Shown here in pieces: positions 8,601 through 14,585 of a stretch of 64,000 nucleotides of DNA. This stretch comes from Actinomycetospora sp. NBRC 106375 (GTDB lineage: Bacteria > Actinomycetota > Actinomycetes > Mycobacteriales > Pseudonocardiaceae): assembly GCF_030269665.1 (NCBI RefSeq), contig NZ_BSTS01000001.1, positions 558,001 to 622,000 of the forward strand. The letters run 5' to 3'. Made by a program: the position numbers and the translations under genes. Numbering within the stretch: position 1 is the first letter of the stretch; every line of letters starts with the position of its first letter. Below the pieces are notes generated by a model. It made no database searches. It saw only the letters and a list, made by a program, of their open reading frames with translations, and was not told where the DNA came from.

Positions 8601-8839
8601 CCCGGCGCGCCCCCGAGCTCGCGGCGCTGACGTCGCGGGAGCACGAGGTGCTCGCCGTGCTCGCCGACGGGCTGTCCAACCGCGAGATCGCGCACCGGCT
8701 CTACATCAGCGAGCGCACCGTCGCCGTGCACGTCTCCCGCGTGCTCGCGAAGACCGGCACCCGCTCGCGCACCCAGGCCGCGGCCCTCCTGCAGCGCGTC
8801 CGCGCCCGACCCACCAGCGCCGAGAGAGGCCCGCGATGA
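5612..8839 (+). CDS. LuxR family regulator with AAA ATPase domain (LAL/MalT-like)
   Basis: A 1075-residue regulator of the large ATP-binding LuxR type. Walker A (GDAGAGKT) is at residues 51-58 and Walker B is seen in VLVVVDDLHWAD. A long TPR-like helical middle follows, then a C-terminal LuxR helix-turn-helix (LTSREHEVLAVLADGLSNRE and on, about residues 1008-1065). Two low-complexity spots stand out: a GAVGAVGAV direct repeat and an Asp/His/Gly-rich acidic stretch near nt 7880-7940. Such proteins bind ATP and an inducer and activate nearby operons. The next gene overlaps by ATGA, so the two are co-translated. The inducer is unknown. Confidence 0.88.
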   Translation: MPGQEASGGGAADVAAAPAAPAPWRAGDAAALARCWDRARTSGALTVVVTGDAGAGKTRLVRGLAERVEADGGVVVSGAAVDVGEQLPLWPVATGLRRVLRAPDDAPAPTLAARTAVEPWREGLAPLLDPGPAAVPPSTGHLLELVRRVLHAVAAAAPVLVVVDDLHWADRTTRELLVSLVAHLADERILVVATARSDALDATHPLRRMLPELARDRAVRTVELAPLPHRAVTGIVRDAGGDDALAGLVWHRSAGNAFIVAETLAAVSEGADDGLSPGLRGVVLGRVAGLGRAARAAVQAIALGEEPVAHGLLAAVVGAEESELVEALREAADAAVVVVDPDVEGYALRHGLMRDVVAADLMPGERRRLHRRYALALDAAMDPAAARDALGAVGAVGAVADDTDPAVALRRAHHWARADDPERALPAVVHAATLAEQMHEFGTAHRQWMAALELAAARTAPPSDKLLPGRRVRALPPGDPESGTLLNRAADTAQLAGEYDAAVDLLRRIVPDPASAGVGELPAVVRLGRSLLDAGRTGDAVAVLHDAGRAGRRVGDDPALAAVHAAHAEALLITGDVRGAQQEAERALAVSRAGGEQAEQAPMLATLGFAQAYLENPDAGLASVADGLMIAERTGDAAAVGRAYQAWADLLSGPLAEIHEGVEIARQGVARMRDLGLSRSAGVRLLATAANGLFRLGRWAEASDAVDEAWALSPTGADALEVRLARCRLQVGRGEFVEADEDLRAVDLLALDGTGEEDPDDDPEDHDDPGDHGDRAPRRVTVASRYRVPLLTLRSGVEMWRGRPDLARGLVARGLDVAEHTPDDVFLIAPLVWHGLRAEAEAAGRGMAGDRATLDRLGRHVVHLERRVPHTVPALRRTVLAYVRMCRAEAGRAAGASDPAAWGQVAEMWSAQLNPYPAAYALLRRAEALLATGARRGEAARALRAAAETAHAMGAGPFLAEIDALARRARLDVAHAGDAVVTTADRPGAAPDAGAATRRAPELAALTSREHEVLAVLADGLSNREIAHRLYISERTVAVHVSRVLAKTGTRSRTQAAALLQRVRARPTSAERGPR

Positions 8840-9399
8840 ACGACGACCACACCCTCGCCGGCAACCTCGGGTCGCTGACCGGCCTCGCCCGACCGGCGCT
8901 CACGGACGTCCCGTCCGTCGTGGACCGGCTCACGAGGATCTCCGCGGTGGCGGCCACGCTGCAGCCGCGGGGCGAGGACGACGGGGTCGCCTGCTTCTCG
9001 CGCCTGTACCAGCAGATCACCGAGGACGTCCTCGCGTCCTACGAGAACGGGTCGCTGTTCCGGTGCGGCGACTTCATCATCGAGCTCGACATCGCCTTCG
9101 CCCAGCGCTACCTGGACGCCATGCTCGCCCACGGGACCCCGGGGGCGTCGGTGCCGGGGTGCTGGCAGTTGCTGTTCGACCGGCGCCAGGATGATGGCGT
9201 CGAGCCGTGGCGCTTCGCCGCGACCGGCGTGAACGCCCACGTCAACTTCGACCTCGCCTTCGCCCTGCTCGACGTCTGGGAGCGGCACCCCGACGACCCG
9301 CTGGGCACCACCGACGAGCAGTACGACGACTACCGCGCGATCAACACGATCTTCGAGCGGAACATGGACTCGCTGTGCGGGAAGTTCGACGCCCCGTGA
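8836..9399 (+). CDS. DUF5995-like protein, cut short by an in-frame TGA
   Basis: The frame starts at the ATG overlapping the LuxR stop (ATGA) and gives 187 residues up to TGA at 9397-9399. VNAHVNFDLAFALLDVW and the spacing of acidic and histidine residues resemble the DUF5995 family of unknown function. The same frame stays open for another 65 codons after the TGA and ends at TAG 9595-9597, exactly abutting the convergent gene. The full-length gene is therefore 8836-9597. Either the product is truncated, the stop is read through, or the gene is decaying. Confidence 0.7.
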   Translation: MNDDHTLAGNLGSLTGLARPALTDVPSVVDRLTRISAVAATLQPRGEDDGVACFSRLYQQITEDVLASYENGSLFRCGDFIIELDIAFAQRYLDAMLAHGTPGASVPGCWQLLFDRRQDDGVEPWRFAATGVNAHVNFDLAFALLDVWERHPDDPLGTTDEQYDDYRAINTIFERNMDSLCGKFDAP

Positions 9400-9597
9400 T
9401 CCGACGTCGGCGGCGACGGGTCGCTCTTCGACAGGGCGGGCAACGTGCTCGGCGACCTGCTCGTCGTCGGCACCCGCGACCTCGCCTGGACGTTCGCCGA
9501 GCGCATGTGGCGCCACCACACGACGCCCGGCTACCGCGACGTCCCCACGCGGACGCTGGACCGCGTCGCGACCGGCTTCGCGAGAGCACTGATCTAG
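9400..9597 (+). pseudogene. C-terminal remainder of the DUF5995-like gene beyond the internal stop
   Basis: These 65 codons continue the frame of 8836-9399 without shift. They encode a peptide (LFDRAGNVLGDLLVVGTRD, then LAWTFAERMWRHH) that looks like the normal helical C-terminus of the family, with actinobacterial codon use. No start codon with a ribosome binding site lies near its beginning, so it is not an independent gene. The terminal TAG overlaps the TAG of the convergent methyltransferase by two bases. Confidence 0.65.
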
Positions 9598-10628
9598 CCG
9601 GCCACCCGGACCTCGAGGACGGCGCGCAGCCCGGTCGTCGGGATCGTCGCGACCCGCTCCATGCCGGCCGCGGCGAACAGCCGGTCGTACTCGGCCTCGG
9701 TGCGCTCGCGCCCGCCGACGACGGCCATCATGTGCAGGTCGGAGAGCCCGGCCGTCATGGGTTCCGGGCGTTCGGGCAGCACGATCTCGAGCACGAGCAG
9801 CCGCGCCCGCGGTCCCATCGCCCGCCGGCAGCGCGCGAGCAGTCGCCCGGCCGGCTCGTCGTCAGAGTCGTGGACGATCCACGACAGCAGGTAGAGGTCC
9901 GCGCCCCCCAGCACGTCGGCGAAGAAGTCGCCGACCCGCACCTCGCAGCGCCCGTCGAGGCCGCCGGCCGCCAGCGTCGCCCGGGCCCGCTCGGCGACCG
10001 GACCGGTCTCGACCAGCACGCCCCGGGCGTCCGGGTTGCGCCGGAGCAGGCCGCCGAGCAGCGCGCCGGTACCGCCGCCGAGGTCCACCAGCGTGCGGGC
10101 CCACGTGGTGTCGTAGACCGCCGCGACCTCGTCCGCGGCGACGCCCGTCGATCCCGACATCGTGGCGTCGAAGAGCGCGTTCGTGTCGGGGTGCGCGGCG
10201 AGGTGCTCGAACAGCGGGGCGCCGAAGCGGTGCTCGAACCCGCTGCGCCCGTCGCGCAGCGACGCGAGCAGGCCGTCCCACGACGGGTACCAGAGCCGGC
10301 GCACGAGCAGCGCGCGGGCGTGGATGCCGCCGGGCCGGTCCCGCTCGAGCCAGCGGCCCGCGGGGGTCGTCGCGTAGCGGCCGTCGTCGAGGCCCGCCAC
10401 GAGGCCGAACCCGTCGAGGGCCCGCAGGAGACGCGCGAGCTGCCCGGCGTCGGTGCCGGTGCGCGCGGCCAGCTCGGCGACGTCGCGCGGGCCGTCCGCG
10501 AGCTCGTCGGCCAGACCCAGCTCGGCGGTGAGGCCGACGATCTGGGTGCGCCAGTACGCGGTCAGCAGCTCCAGGAGCCGGTCCCGTTCGGCCGGGTCGG
10601 CGACGGCGGTCGTGTCGGTGCTGGTCAT
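9594..10628 (-). CDS. SAM-dependent O-methyltransferase (family 2, acetylserotonin/hydroxyneurosporene type)
   Basis: A 344-residue class I methyltransferase. An N-terminal dimerisation winged helix (about residues 20-90) precedes the Rossmann core with SAM motif VDLGGGTG (about 187-194) and the post-core SWIVHDSDD, whose His is the usual catalytic base. The ATG is preceded by a GGGAGG-like SD in the G-rich leader. Family members methylate phenolic or polyketide hydroxyls; the substrate here is unknown. It converges on the DUF5995 gene with overlapping stop codons, leaving no room for a terminator. Confidence 0.85.
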   Translation of the reverse strand: MTSTDTTAVADPAERDRLLELLTAYWRTQIVGLTAELGLADELADGPRDVAELAARTGTDAGQLARLLRALDGFGLVAGLDDGRYATTPAGRWLERDRPGGIHARALLVRRLWYPSWDGLLASLRDGRSGFEHRFGAPLFEHLAAHPDTNALFDATMSGSTGVAADEVAAVYDTTWARTLVDLGGGTGALLGGLLRRNPDARGVLVETGPVAERARATLAAGGLDGRCEVRVGDFFADVLGGADLYLLSWIVHDSDDEPAGRLLARCRRAMGPRARLLVLEIVLPERPEPMTAGLSDLHMMAVVGGRERTEAEYDRLFAAAGMERVATIPTTGLRAVLEVRVAG

Positions 10629-10734
10629 CGTGGTCCCCCCTCCCCCAGTGGAGACCGACTGTGGCGGACGCGGCGCCGGGCGCGCCCCGAATTGGTCCGC
10701 TCGGAGCGCGCCGTTCCCCCGCTCGGCCCGCCCG

Positions 10735-10740
10735 TAGGCT
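10735..10740 (+). promoter_or_regulatory. -10 element TAGGCT, leaderless promoter of the pseudouridine synthase gene
   Basis: TAGGCT is followed by 7 nt and then the GTG at 10748. The intervening CGCGGAG could act as a weak SD, but the spacing fits leaderless initiation better. Confidence 0.45.
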
Positions 10741-10747
10741 CGCGGAG

Positions 10748-11680
10748 GTGTCCCGTCGTCGTCCCCCGCCGCTGCCGCCGCGGGACGGGCTCGACCCGGC
10801 GCGGGTGCGGATGCCCGACGACGGGCCCTGGTCGACGCTGCGCGACCACCTCGTGGACCGGCTGCCGGTGCCCTCGGCGCGGGTCGACGCGATGCTCGCC
10901 GAGGGCCGGATCGTCGGCGACGACGGCCCGCTGGGTCCGGACGCCCCGTTCGTCCCGCGGGCGGTGGTGTGGTTCCACCGCGACCTGCCCGACGAGGCGC
11001 CGGTGCCGTTCGCGGTCGAGGTCGTGCACCGCGACGACGAGATCGTCGTGGTCGACAAGCCGCACTTCCTCGCGACGATCCCGCGGGGGCGCCACGTCCG
11101 CGAGACCGCCCTGGTGCGGCTGCGCCACGAGCTCGGGCTGCCCGACCTGAGCCCGGCCCACCGGCTCGACCGCGTCACGGCGGGTCTCGTGCTGTTCGTC
11201 GCCGACCGCGACCGGCGCGGGACCTACCAGAACCTCTTCCGCGACCGGCGCGTCGCCAAGGTCTACGAGGCGGTCGCCCCGTACGACCCGTCGGTCGACC
11301 TGCCGCGGGTGGTGCGGAGCCGGATCGTCAAGGAGCGCGGCGTCGTCACCGCGTACGAGACACCCGGCGAGCCGAACGCCGAGACGCTCGTCGAGCTGAT
11401 CGACGTCCGCGCGGGCCGGGCCCGCTACCGGCTCACCCCGCACACCGGGCGCACCCACCAGCTGCGGGTGCACATGGCCTCGCTCGGGCTGCCACTGCTC
11501 GGCGACCCCTTCTACCCCGCGGTGCGCGACGTCCCGCTCGACGACTTCCGGGCGCCGCTGCAGCTGCTGGCCCGCGAGCTCGCCTTCCCCGACCCCCGCG
11601 GCGGCGTCGGGCGGCGGTTCGTCAGCCGTCGCACGTTGCAGGCGTGGGACGACCCGGACGGCTGGGCGGCCGGACCGTGA
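10748..11680 (+). CDS. RluA-type 23S/tRNA pseudouridine synthase
   Basis: This 310-residue protein has the RluA catalytic motif HRLDRVTAGL, whose Asp attacks the target uridine, preceded by VVVDKPHFL and followed by the substrate-loop region HTGRTHQLRVHM. No S4 domain is obvious; the first 75 residues resemble a degenerate one. It modifies structured RNA in the cytoplasm. The GTG start is favoured by the leaderless -10 at 10735; the frame is open a further 87 nt upstream. It overlaps the next gene by 4 bp (GTGA). Confidence 0.85.
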   Translation: MSRRRPPPLPPRDGLDPARVRMPDDGPWSTLRDHLVDRLPVPSARVDAMLAEGRIVGDDGPLGPDAPFVPRAVVWFHRDLPDEAPVPFAVEVVHRDDEIVVVDKPHFLATIPRGRHVRETALVRLRHELGLPDLSPAHRLDRVTAGLVLFVADRDRRGTYQNLFRDRRVAKVYEAVAPYDPSVDLPRVVRSRIVKERGVVTAYETPGEPNAETLVELIDVRAGRARYRLTPHTGRTHQLRVHMASLGLPLLGDPFYPAVRDVPLDDFRAPLQLLARELAFPDPRGGVGRRFVSRRTLQAWDDPDGWAAGP

Positions 11681-12180
11681 CCGATCCGCTGATCGTCACC
11701 GCGCTCCTCGACACCGCCTCCCAGGACGAGCTCGACGATCGCAGGCGGCGCTGGTTCCCGGCCGGTCGACGCGTCGTGGGCGCGCACCTCACGCTCTTCC
11801 ACGCCCTGCCCGGCGCCCGCTTCGACGCGGTGGCCGACGTGCTCGCCGCGGTCACCGACCGGGCGCCGATCCCGGCGGTGATCGGCGCGCCCGTGTCGCT
11901 GGGGCGGGGCGTGGCGCACCCCGTCGACGCCCCCGGGCTGGCCGCGGTGCACGAGCGCGTCGCCGACCGGTTCACCGGCGACCTCACCCGCCAGGATCGC
12001 CAGCGGCTGCGTCCGCACGTCACCGTGCAGAACAAGGTCGACGCGGCGACCGCCCGCACGACCCTCGCCGAGCTCACCGCCGAGCACGTGCCGTGGACGG
12101 CGACGATCACCGGGCTCGGGCTGTGGCACTACCGCGGCGGGCCGTGGGAGGGCGCGGGCGAGTTCCCGTTCGGCGGCTGA
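11677..12180 (+). CDS. 2'-5' RNA ligase family protein (2H phosphoesterase)
   Basis: A 167-residue two-histidine phosphoesterase: the two HxT motifs are HLTLF (about residue 37) and HVTVQ (about 110), spaced as in LigT/ThpR. These enzymes act on 2',3'-cyclic phosphates or 2'-5' RNA linkages. The GTG overlaps the pseudouridine synthase stop, so an RNA-processing pair is a natural reading, though the cellular substrate is unknown. Confidence 0.8.
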   Translation: MTDPLIVTALLDTASQDELDDRRRRWFPAGRRVVGAHLTLFHALPGARFDAVADVLAAVTDRAPIPAVIGAPVSLGRGVAHPVDAPGLAAVHERVADRFTGDLTRQDRQRLRPHVTVQNKVDAATARTTLAELTAEHVPWTATITGLGLWHYRGGPWEGAGEFPFGG

Positions 12181-12223
12181 CCCGTGCGGCGGCGGCCGGC
12201 CCGCTCGGGCAGGCTGGTCGACC

Positions 12224-12828
12224 GTGCCGGAGCTCCCCCCGCTCGACGTGCCCGTGGTGGCCGCCCCGATGGCGGGCGGCCCGTCGACGCCCGCGCTGGT
12301 GGCCGCCGTCGCCGCCGCGGGCGGGATGGGGTTCCTCGCGGGCGGCTACCTCACGGCGGAGGCCCTCGACGGGCAGCTGACCGATCTCGCGGACCGCAGC
12401 GACCGGCCCTTCGGCGTGAACCTCTTCCTGCCGGCCGGCCCCGATCCGGACCCGGCGGCCCGCGCCGCGGCGATCGCGACCTACGCCGCGAGCCTGCAGG
12501 GCGAGGCCGCGCGCCAGGGCGTGGCGCTCGGCGAGCCCCGCGCCGACGACGACGCGGTCGACGACAAGATCGCGGTGCTCGCGCGGCACCGTCCCGCGGT
12601 GGTGTCGGTGACGTTCGCGCTGCCGTCCGCGGACCGGCTCGGGGCGCTGCGCGCGACGGGCGCCGCGCTCGTGGCCACGGTGACCTCGGAGGCCGAGGCG
12701 CGGGCCATCGGTCGCGGCGCGGACGGCGGGCAGCAGCGTCGCGAGCGGCCACCGGGTGGCAGGCGGTGACCGGGGAACCGGCCGGCGAGATCGTCGCTCG
12801 CCTCGATCGGGAGCGCCGCGCGTCCTGA
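12224..12828 (+). pseudogene. Nitronate monooxygenase remnant with internal deletion and frameshift
   Basis: The N-terminal half from GTG 12224 reads as a nitronate monooxygenase barrel (VPVVAAPMAGGPSTPALVAA, GGMGFLAGGYLT, FGVNLFLPAG, VVSVTFALP) up to about 12715. The frame then runs into unrelated sequence and stops at 12769. In the +1-shifted frame, 12725-12828 encodes the normal C-terminus of the family (ATGWQAVTGEPAGEIVARL). The usual length is about 340-370 residues, so roughly 150 central residues with the FMN-binding part are missing. The putative -10 reads CAGGCT where intact neighbours have TAGGCT. Confidence 0.7.
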
Positions 12829-12838
12829 CCCGGACACA

Positions 12839-12875
12839 CCGACGGCCCGCCACCACGCGGGTGACGGGCCGTCGG
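12839..12875 (-). terminator. Terminator hairpin downstream of the DUF6131 gene
   Basis: CCGACGGCCCG (12839-12849) and CGGGCCGTCGG (12865-12875) are perfect 11-bp arms around a 15-nt loop, 14 bp beyond the DUF6131 stop. It also follows the nitronate monooxygenase remnant and can act in both directions. Confidence 0.7.
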
Positions 12876-12889
12876 GCTGGACCGATCGC

Positions 12890-13045
12890 TCAGAAGTAGG
12901 TCTTGCGGCCACCCACACCGCGGCCGACGGCACCCAGGATCGTGAGCACGAGACCGACGACCGCGAGGATCGCGCCGATCGTGTACAGGATCGAGATGCC
13001 GGTGATGGCCCCGATGATGATCAGGATGACTCCGAGAATGATCAC
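12890..13045 (-). CDS. DUF6131 family membrane micro-protein
   Basis: A 51-residue protein made of two short hydrophobic segments around a Gly-rich turn (start VIILGVILIIIG, end GVGGRKTYF), the typical DUF6131 layout. The GTG at 13045 is chosen over longer frames because AAGGAG lies at the right distance upstream and family members begin at exactly this point. It is predicted to sit in the cytoplasmic membrane; function unknown. A SigB-like promoter upstream suggests stress expression. Confidence 0.75.
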   Translation of the reverse strand: MIILGVILIIIGAITGISILYTIGAILAVVGLVLTILGAVGRGVGGRKTYF

Positions 13046-13092
13046 TGCTACTCCTTGGTCAACATTGCCCGTTGGGGCCGGTGGGCTGCCAG

Positions 13093-13118
13093 ATACCCGA
13101 GCACCTGGTGAAGAACAC
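13093..13118 (-). promoter_or_regulatory. Putative SigB/SigF-type stress promoter of the DUF6131 gene
   Basis: On the minus strand GTGTTC (13118-13113) and GGGTAT (13098-13093) are separated by 14 bp, close to the actinobacterial general-stress consensus GTTT-N14/16-GGGTAT. It would start transcription about 40 nt upstream of the GTG. The rest of the 330-bp gap 13046-13376 has no convincing coding sequence, only this and the hairpin at 13307. Confidence 0.4.
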
Positions 13119-13306
13119 TCGGCAACCGGACCATTCCTACATCCTCCGTTCACGCCACATGCTGGACGACGAACGGACACGTCGTGTCGAAGTTCGCGAC
13201 GCTACCGGGCTACCGCGCGCTCATCTCGGACGTGATCGACCATTAATTCCCGCGACCCCCGTTGCGCGGGCGGGCGAGGCCTGGATGACGGACCACAGGG
13301 ACGAAC

Positions 13307-13349
13307 GAACGGAGCTCTCGCTGCATCCGAAGCAGCGAGAGCTCCGTTC
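13307..13349 (-). terminator. Perfect 18-bp hairpin after the P-domain protein gene
   Basis: Arms at 13307-13324 and 13332-13349 (GAACGGAGCTCTCGCTGC and its exact complement) enclose the 7-nt loop ATCCGAA. It begins 27 bp beyond the stop at 13377 and is the obvious terminator for that minus-strand gene. Confidence 0.8.
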
Positions 13350-13376
13350 ATTCCCCGAGACGCTGGGCCGGACAGC

Positions 13377-14360
13377 TCAGCCGGTCTGGACCGTGAGGCC
13401 CCACCCGGTGATCGCGCCCTGGTCGATGCCGACCGCGTCGACGACGTGCAGACGCCACTCGCCGCCGGCCTCCTGGCCCACGAGCGGGGCGAGCGGGCTG
13501 CCCGGCGCGGTGCTGTCGAGGTTCACGCCCAGGTTCGGGTTGGCGCGGTCGCAGGTCGGCGGGTCGGCCAGCGGGATCTCGGTGCCCTGCGGCGAGATCA
13601 GCGAGACGGTGAGGTCGCAGGTGTAGGGATGCGAGATCGTCACCTCGACGTGCACGCTCTGCACCTGGCCGGACCCGTCGACGACGATCGCGTCGGTGAT
13701 GCCGGCGGGGTTGGCGTCCGGGATCGCCACGCGCTCACCGGAGACGCCGATGTAGGTGCTGCCGCCCGAGAGCAGCAGGACGGCGCCCACGATGCCGATC
13801 ACGAGGAGCAGCGCGACGCCGCCGATCACCCACCCGATCCAGCCGCGCTTGCGTGGCGCCGGAGGCTGCCCCCCGTAGCCCGGCATCCCGCCGGTCGGGG
13901 GCTGGCCGGGGGCGCCGTAGCCGGGCTGGGGATAGCCGGCCTGGCCGTAACCCGGCTGGCCGTAACCCGGCTGGCCGTAGCCCGGCTGGCCGTAGCCCGG
14001 CTGGCCGTAGCCGGGCTGGCCGTAGCCGGGCTGGCCGTAGCCGGGCTGGCCGTAGCCCGGCTGCTGCTGGAAGGGCTGGCCGTACACGGGCGGGCCGTAG
14101 CCGGGCTGCTGCTGGGGCTGGCCGTACAGAGGCTGGTCGTAGCCGGGCTGCTGGCCGGGCACGAGGGTCGGCTGGCCGTGCTGTCCGGACGGATCGGTGC
14201 CGGAGGTGGCGCCCGGTGGGGACACCGCCGGCGCGTCCGTGCCCGGCCCGGGGCCGACCACCGCGGTGGGCTGGGCCGCCTGACCGACGACGGCGGTCGG
14301 CCGGGCGGACGGGTCGCCCTCGGCAACGGGGAACGAACCGGGCGGGGTGGTGGTGCTCAT
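13377..14360 (-). CDS. Membrane-anchored protein with Gly/Tyr/Gln/Pro repeats and an extracellular P/Homo B-type domain
   Basis: A 327-residue protein in three parts. The cytoplasmic N-terminus (about 1-155) is disordered, with two PTAVVG motifs and eight tandem GYGQP/A units. One membrane helix follows ([19 protein letters not shown]). The extracellular C-terminus (about 190-327) resembles a proprotein-convertase P domain: [58 protein letters not shown] domains usually follow a subtilisin protease, but none is present. The ATG at 14360 has a GGGAG about 8 nt upstream. Function unknown. Confidence 0.75.
   Translation of the reverse strand: MSTTTPPGSFPVAEGDPSARPTAVVGQAAQPTAVVGPGPGTDAPAVSPPGATSGTDPSGQHGQPTLVPGQQPGYDQPLYGQPQQQPGYGPPVYGQPFQQQPGYGQPGYGQPGYGQPGYGQPGYGQPGYGQPGYGQPGYGQAGYPQPGYGAPGQPPTGGMPGYGGQPPAPRKRGWIGWVIGGVALLLVIGIVGAVLLLSGGSTYIGVSGERVAIPDANPAGITDAIVVDGSGQVQSVHVEVTISHPYTCDLTVSLISPQGTEIPLADPPTCDRANPNLGVNLDSTAPGSPLAPLVGQEAGGEWRLHVVDAVGIDQGAITGWGLTVQTG
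13934..14062 (-). repeat. Tandem 15-bp repeat encoding GYGQP units
   Basis: A 15-bp unit (CTGGCCGTA plus CCCGG-type spacer on the plus strand) recurs eight times with third-position variation only. It lies in the N-terminal coding part of the P-domain protein. Synonymous differences show that the repeat is not freshly expanded. Confidence 0.85.
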
Positions 14361-14543
14361 GGAGGGCTCCCGGGGCGCGCAGGGTGCGGGGGACAACCCG
14401 TCGGGTTCCTCACCCTCCGTGGCTGATGAGACGGAGAGTAACTGAAACTCGCCGCTCGTCGCCCGTGTTCACCCGGAAAGCCTAGTCCACGACGTCGTTG
14501 AGTGAGTGACGTGTGTCGCCCCACGCAAAACGCTTTGACGTCC

Positions 14544-14549
14544 TACTAT
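14544..14549 (+). promoter_or_regulatory. Candidate -10 (TACTAT) for icmF
   Basis: TACTAT is the best -10 match in the 225-bp gap 14361-14585 and would give a leader of about 30 nt containing GCGAGG before the ATG at 14586. No good -35 lies at 17 bp, so it may depend on an activator. Confidence 0.35.
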
Positions 14550-14585
14550 TCGGGGCCGAGGCACCGACCCGGACTGCGAGGACCG

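Noticed and set aside
5546-8731. 1061-codon open frame antisense to the LuxR-type regulator
   Set aside because: High GC keeps the complementary frame free of stops. The translation is Gly/Arg/Val-rich without domains, while the plus strand has clear Walker and LuxR motifs.
9397-9399. TGA as a selenocysteine codon
   Set aside because: No hairpin resembling a SECIS element is evident right after it and the family is not known to contain selenocysteine; nonsense mutation or readthrough is simpler.
13934-14062. CRISPR-like tandem repeat
   Set aside because: Units are 15 bp, contiguous without spacers, in frame and coding for GYGQP.
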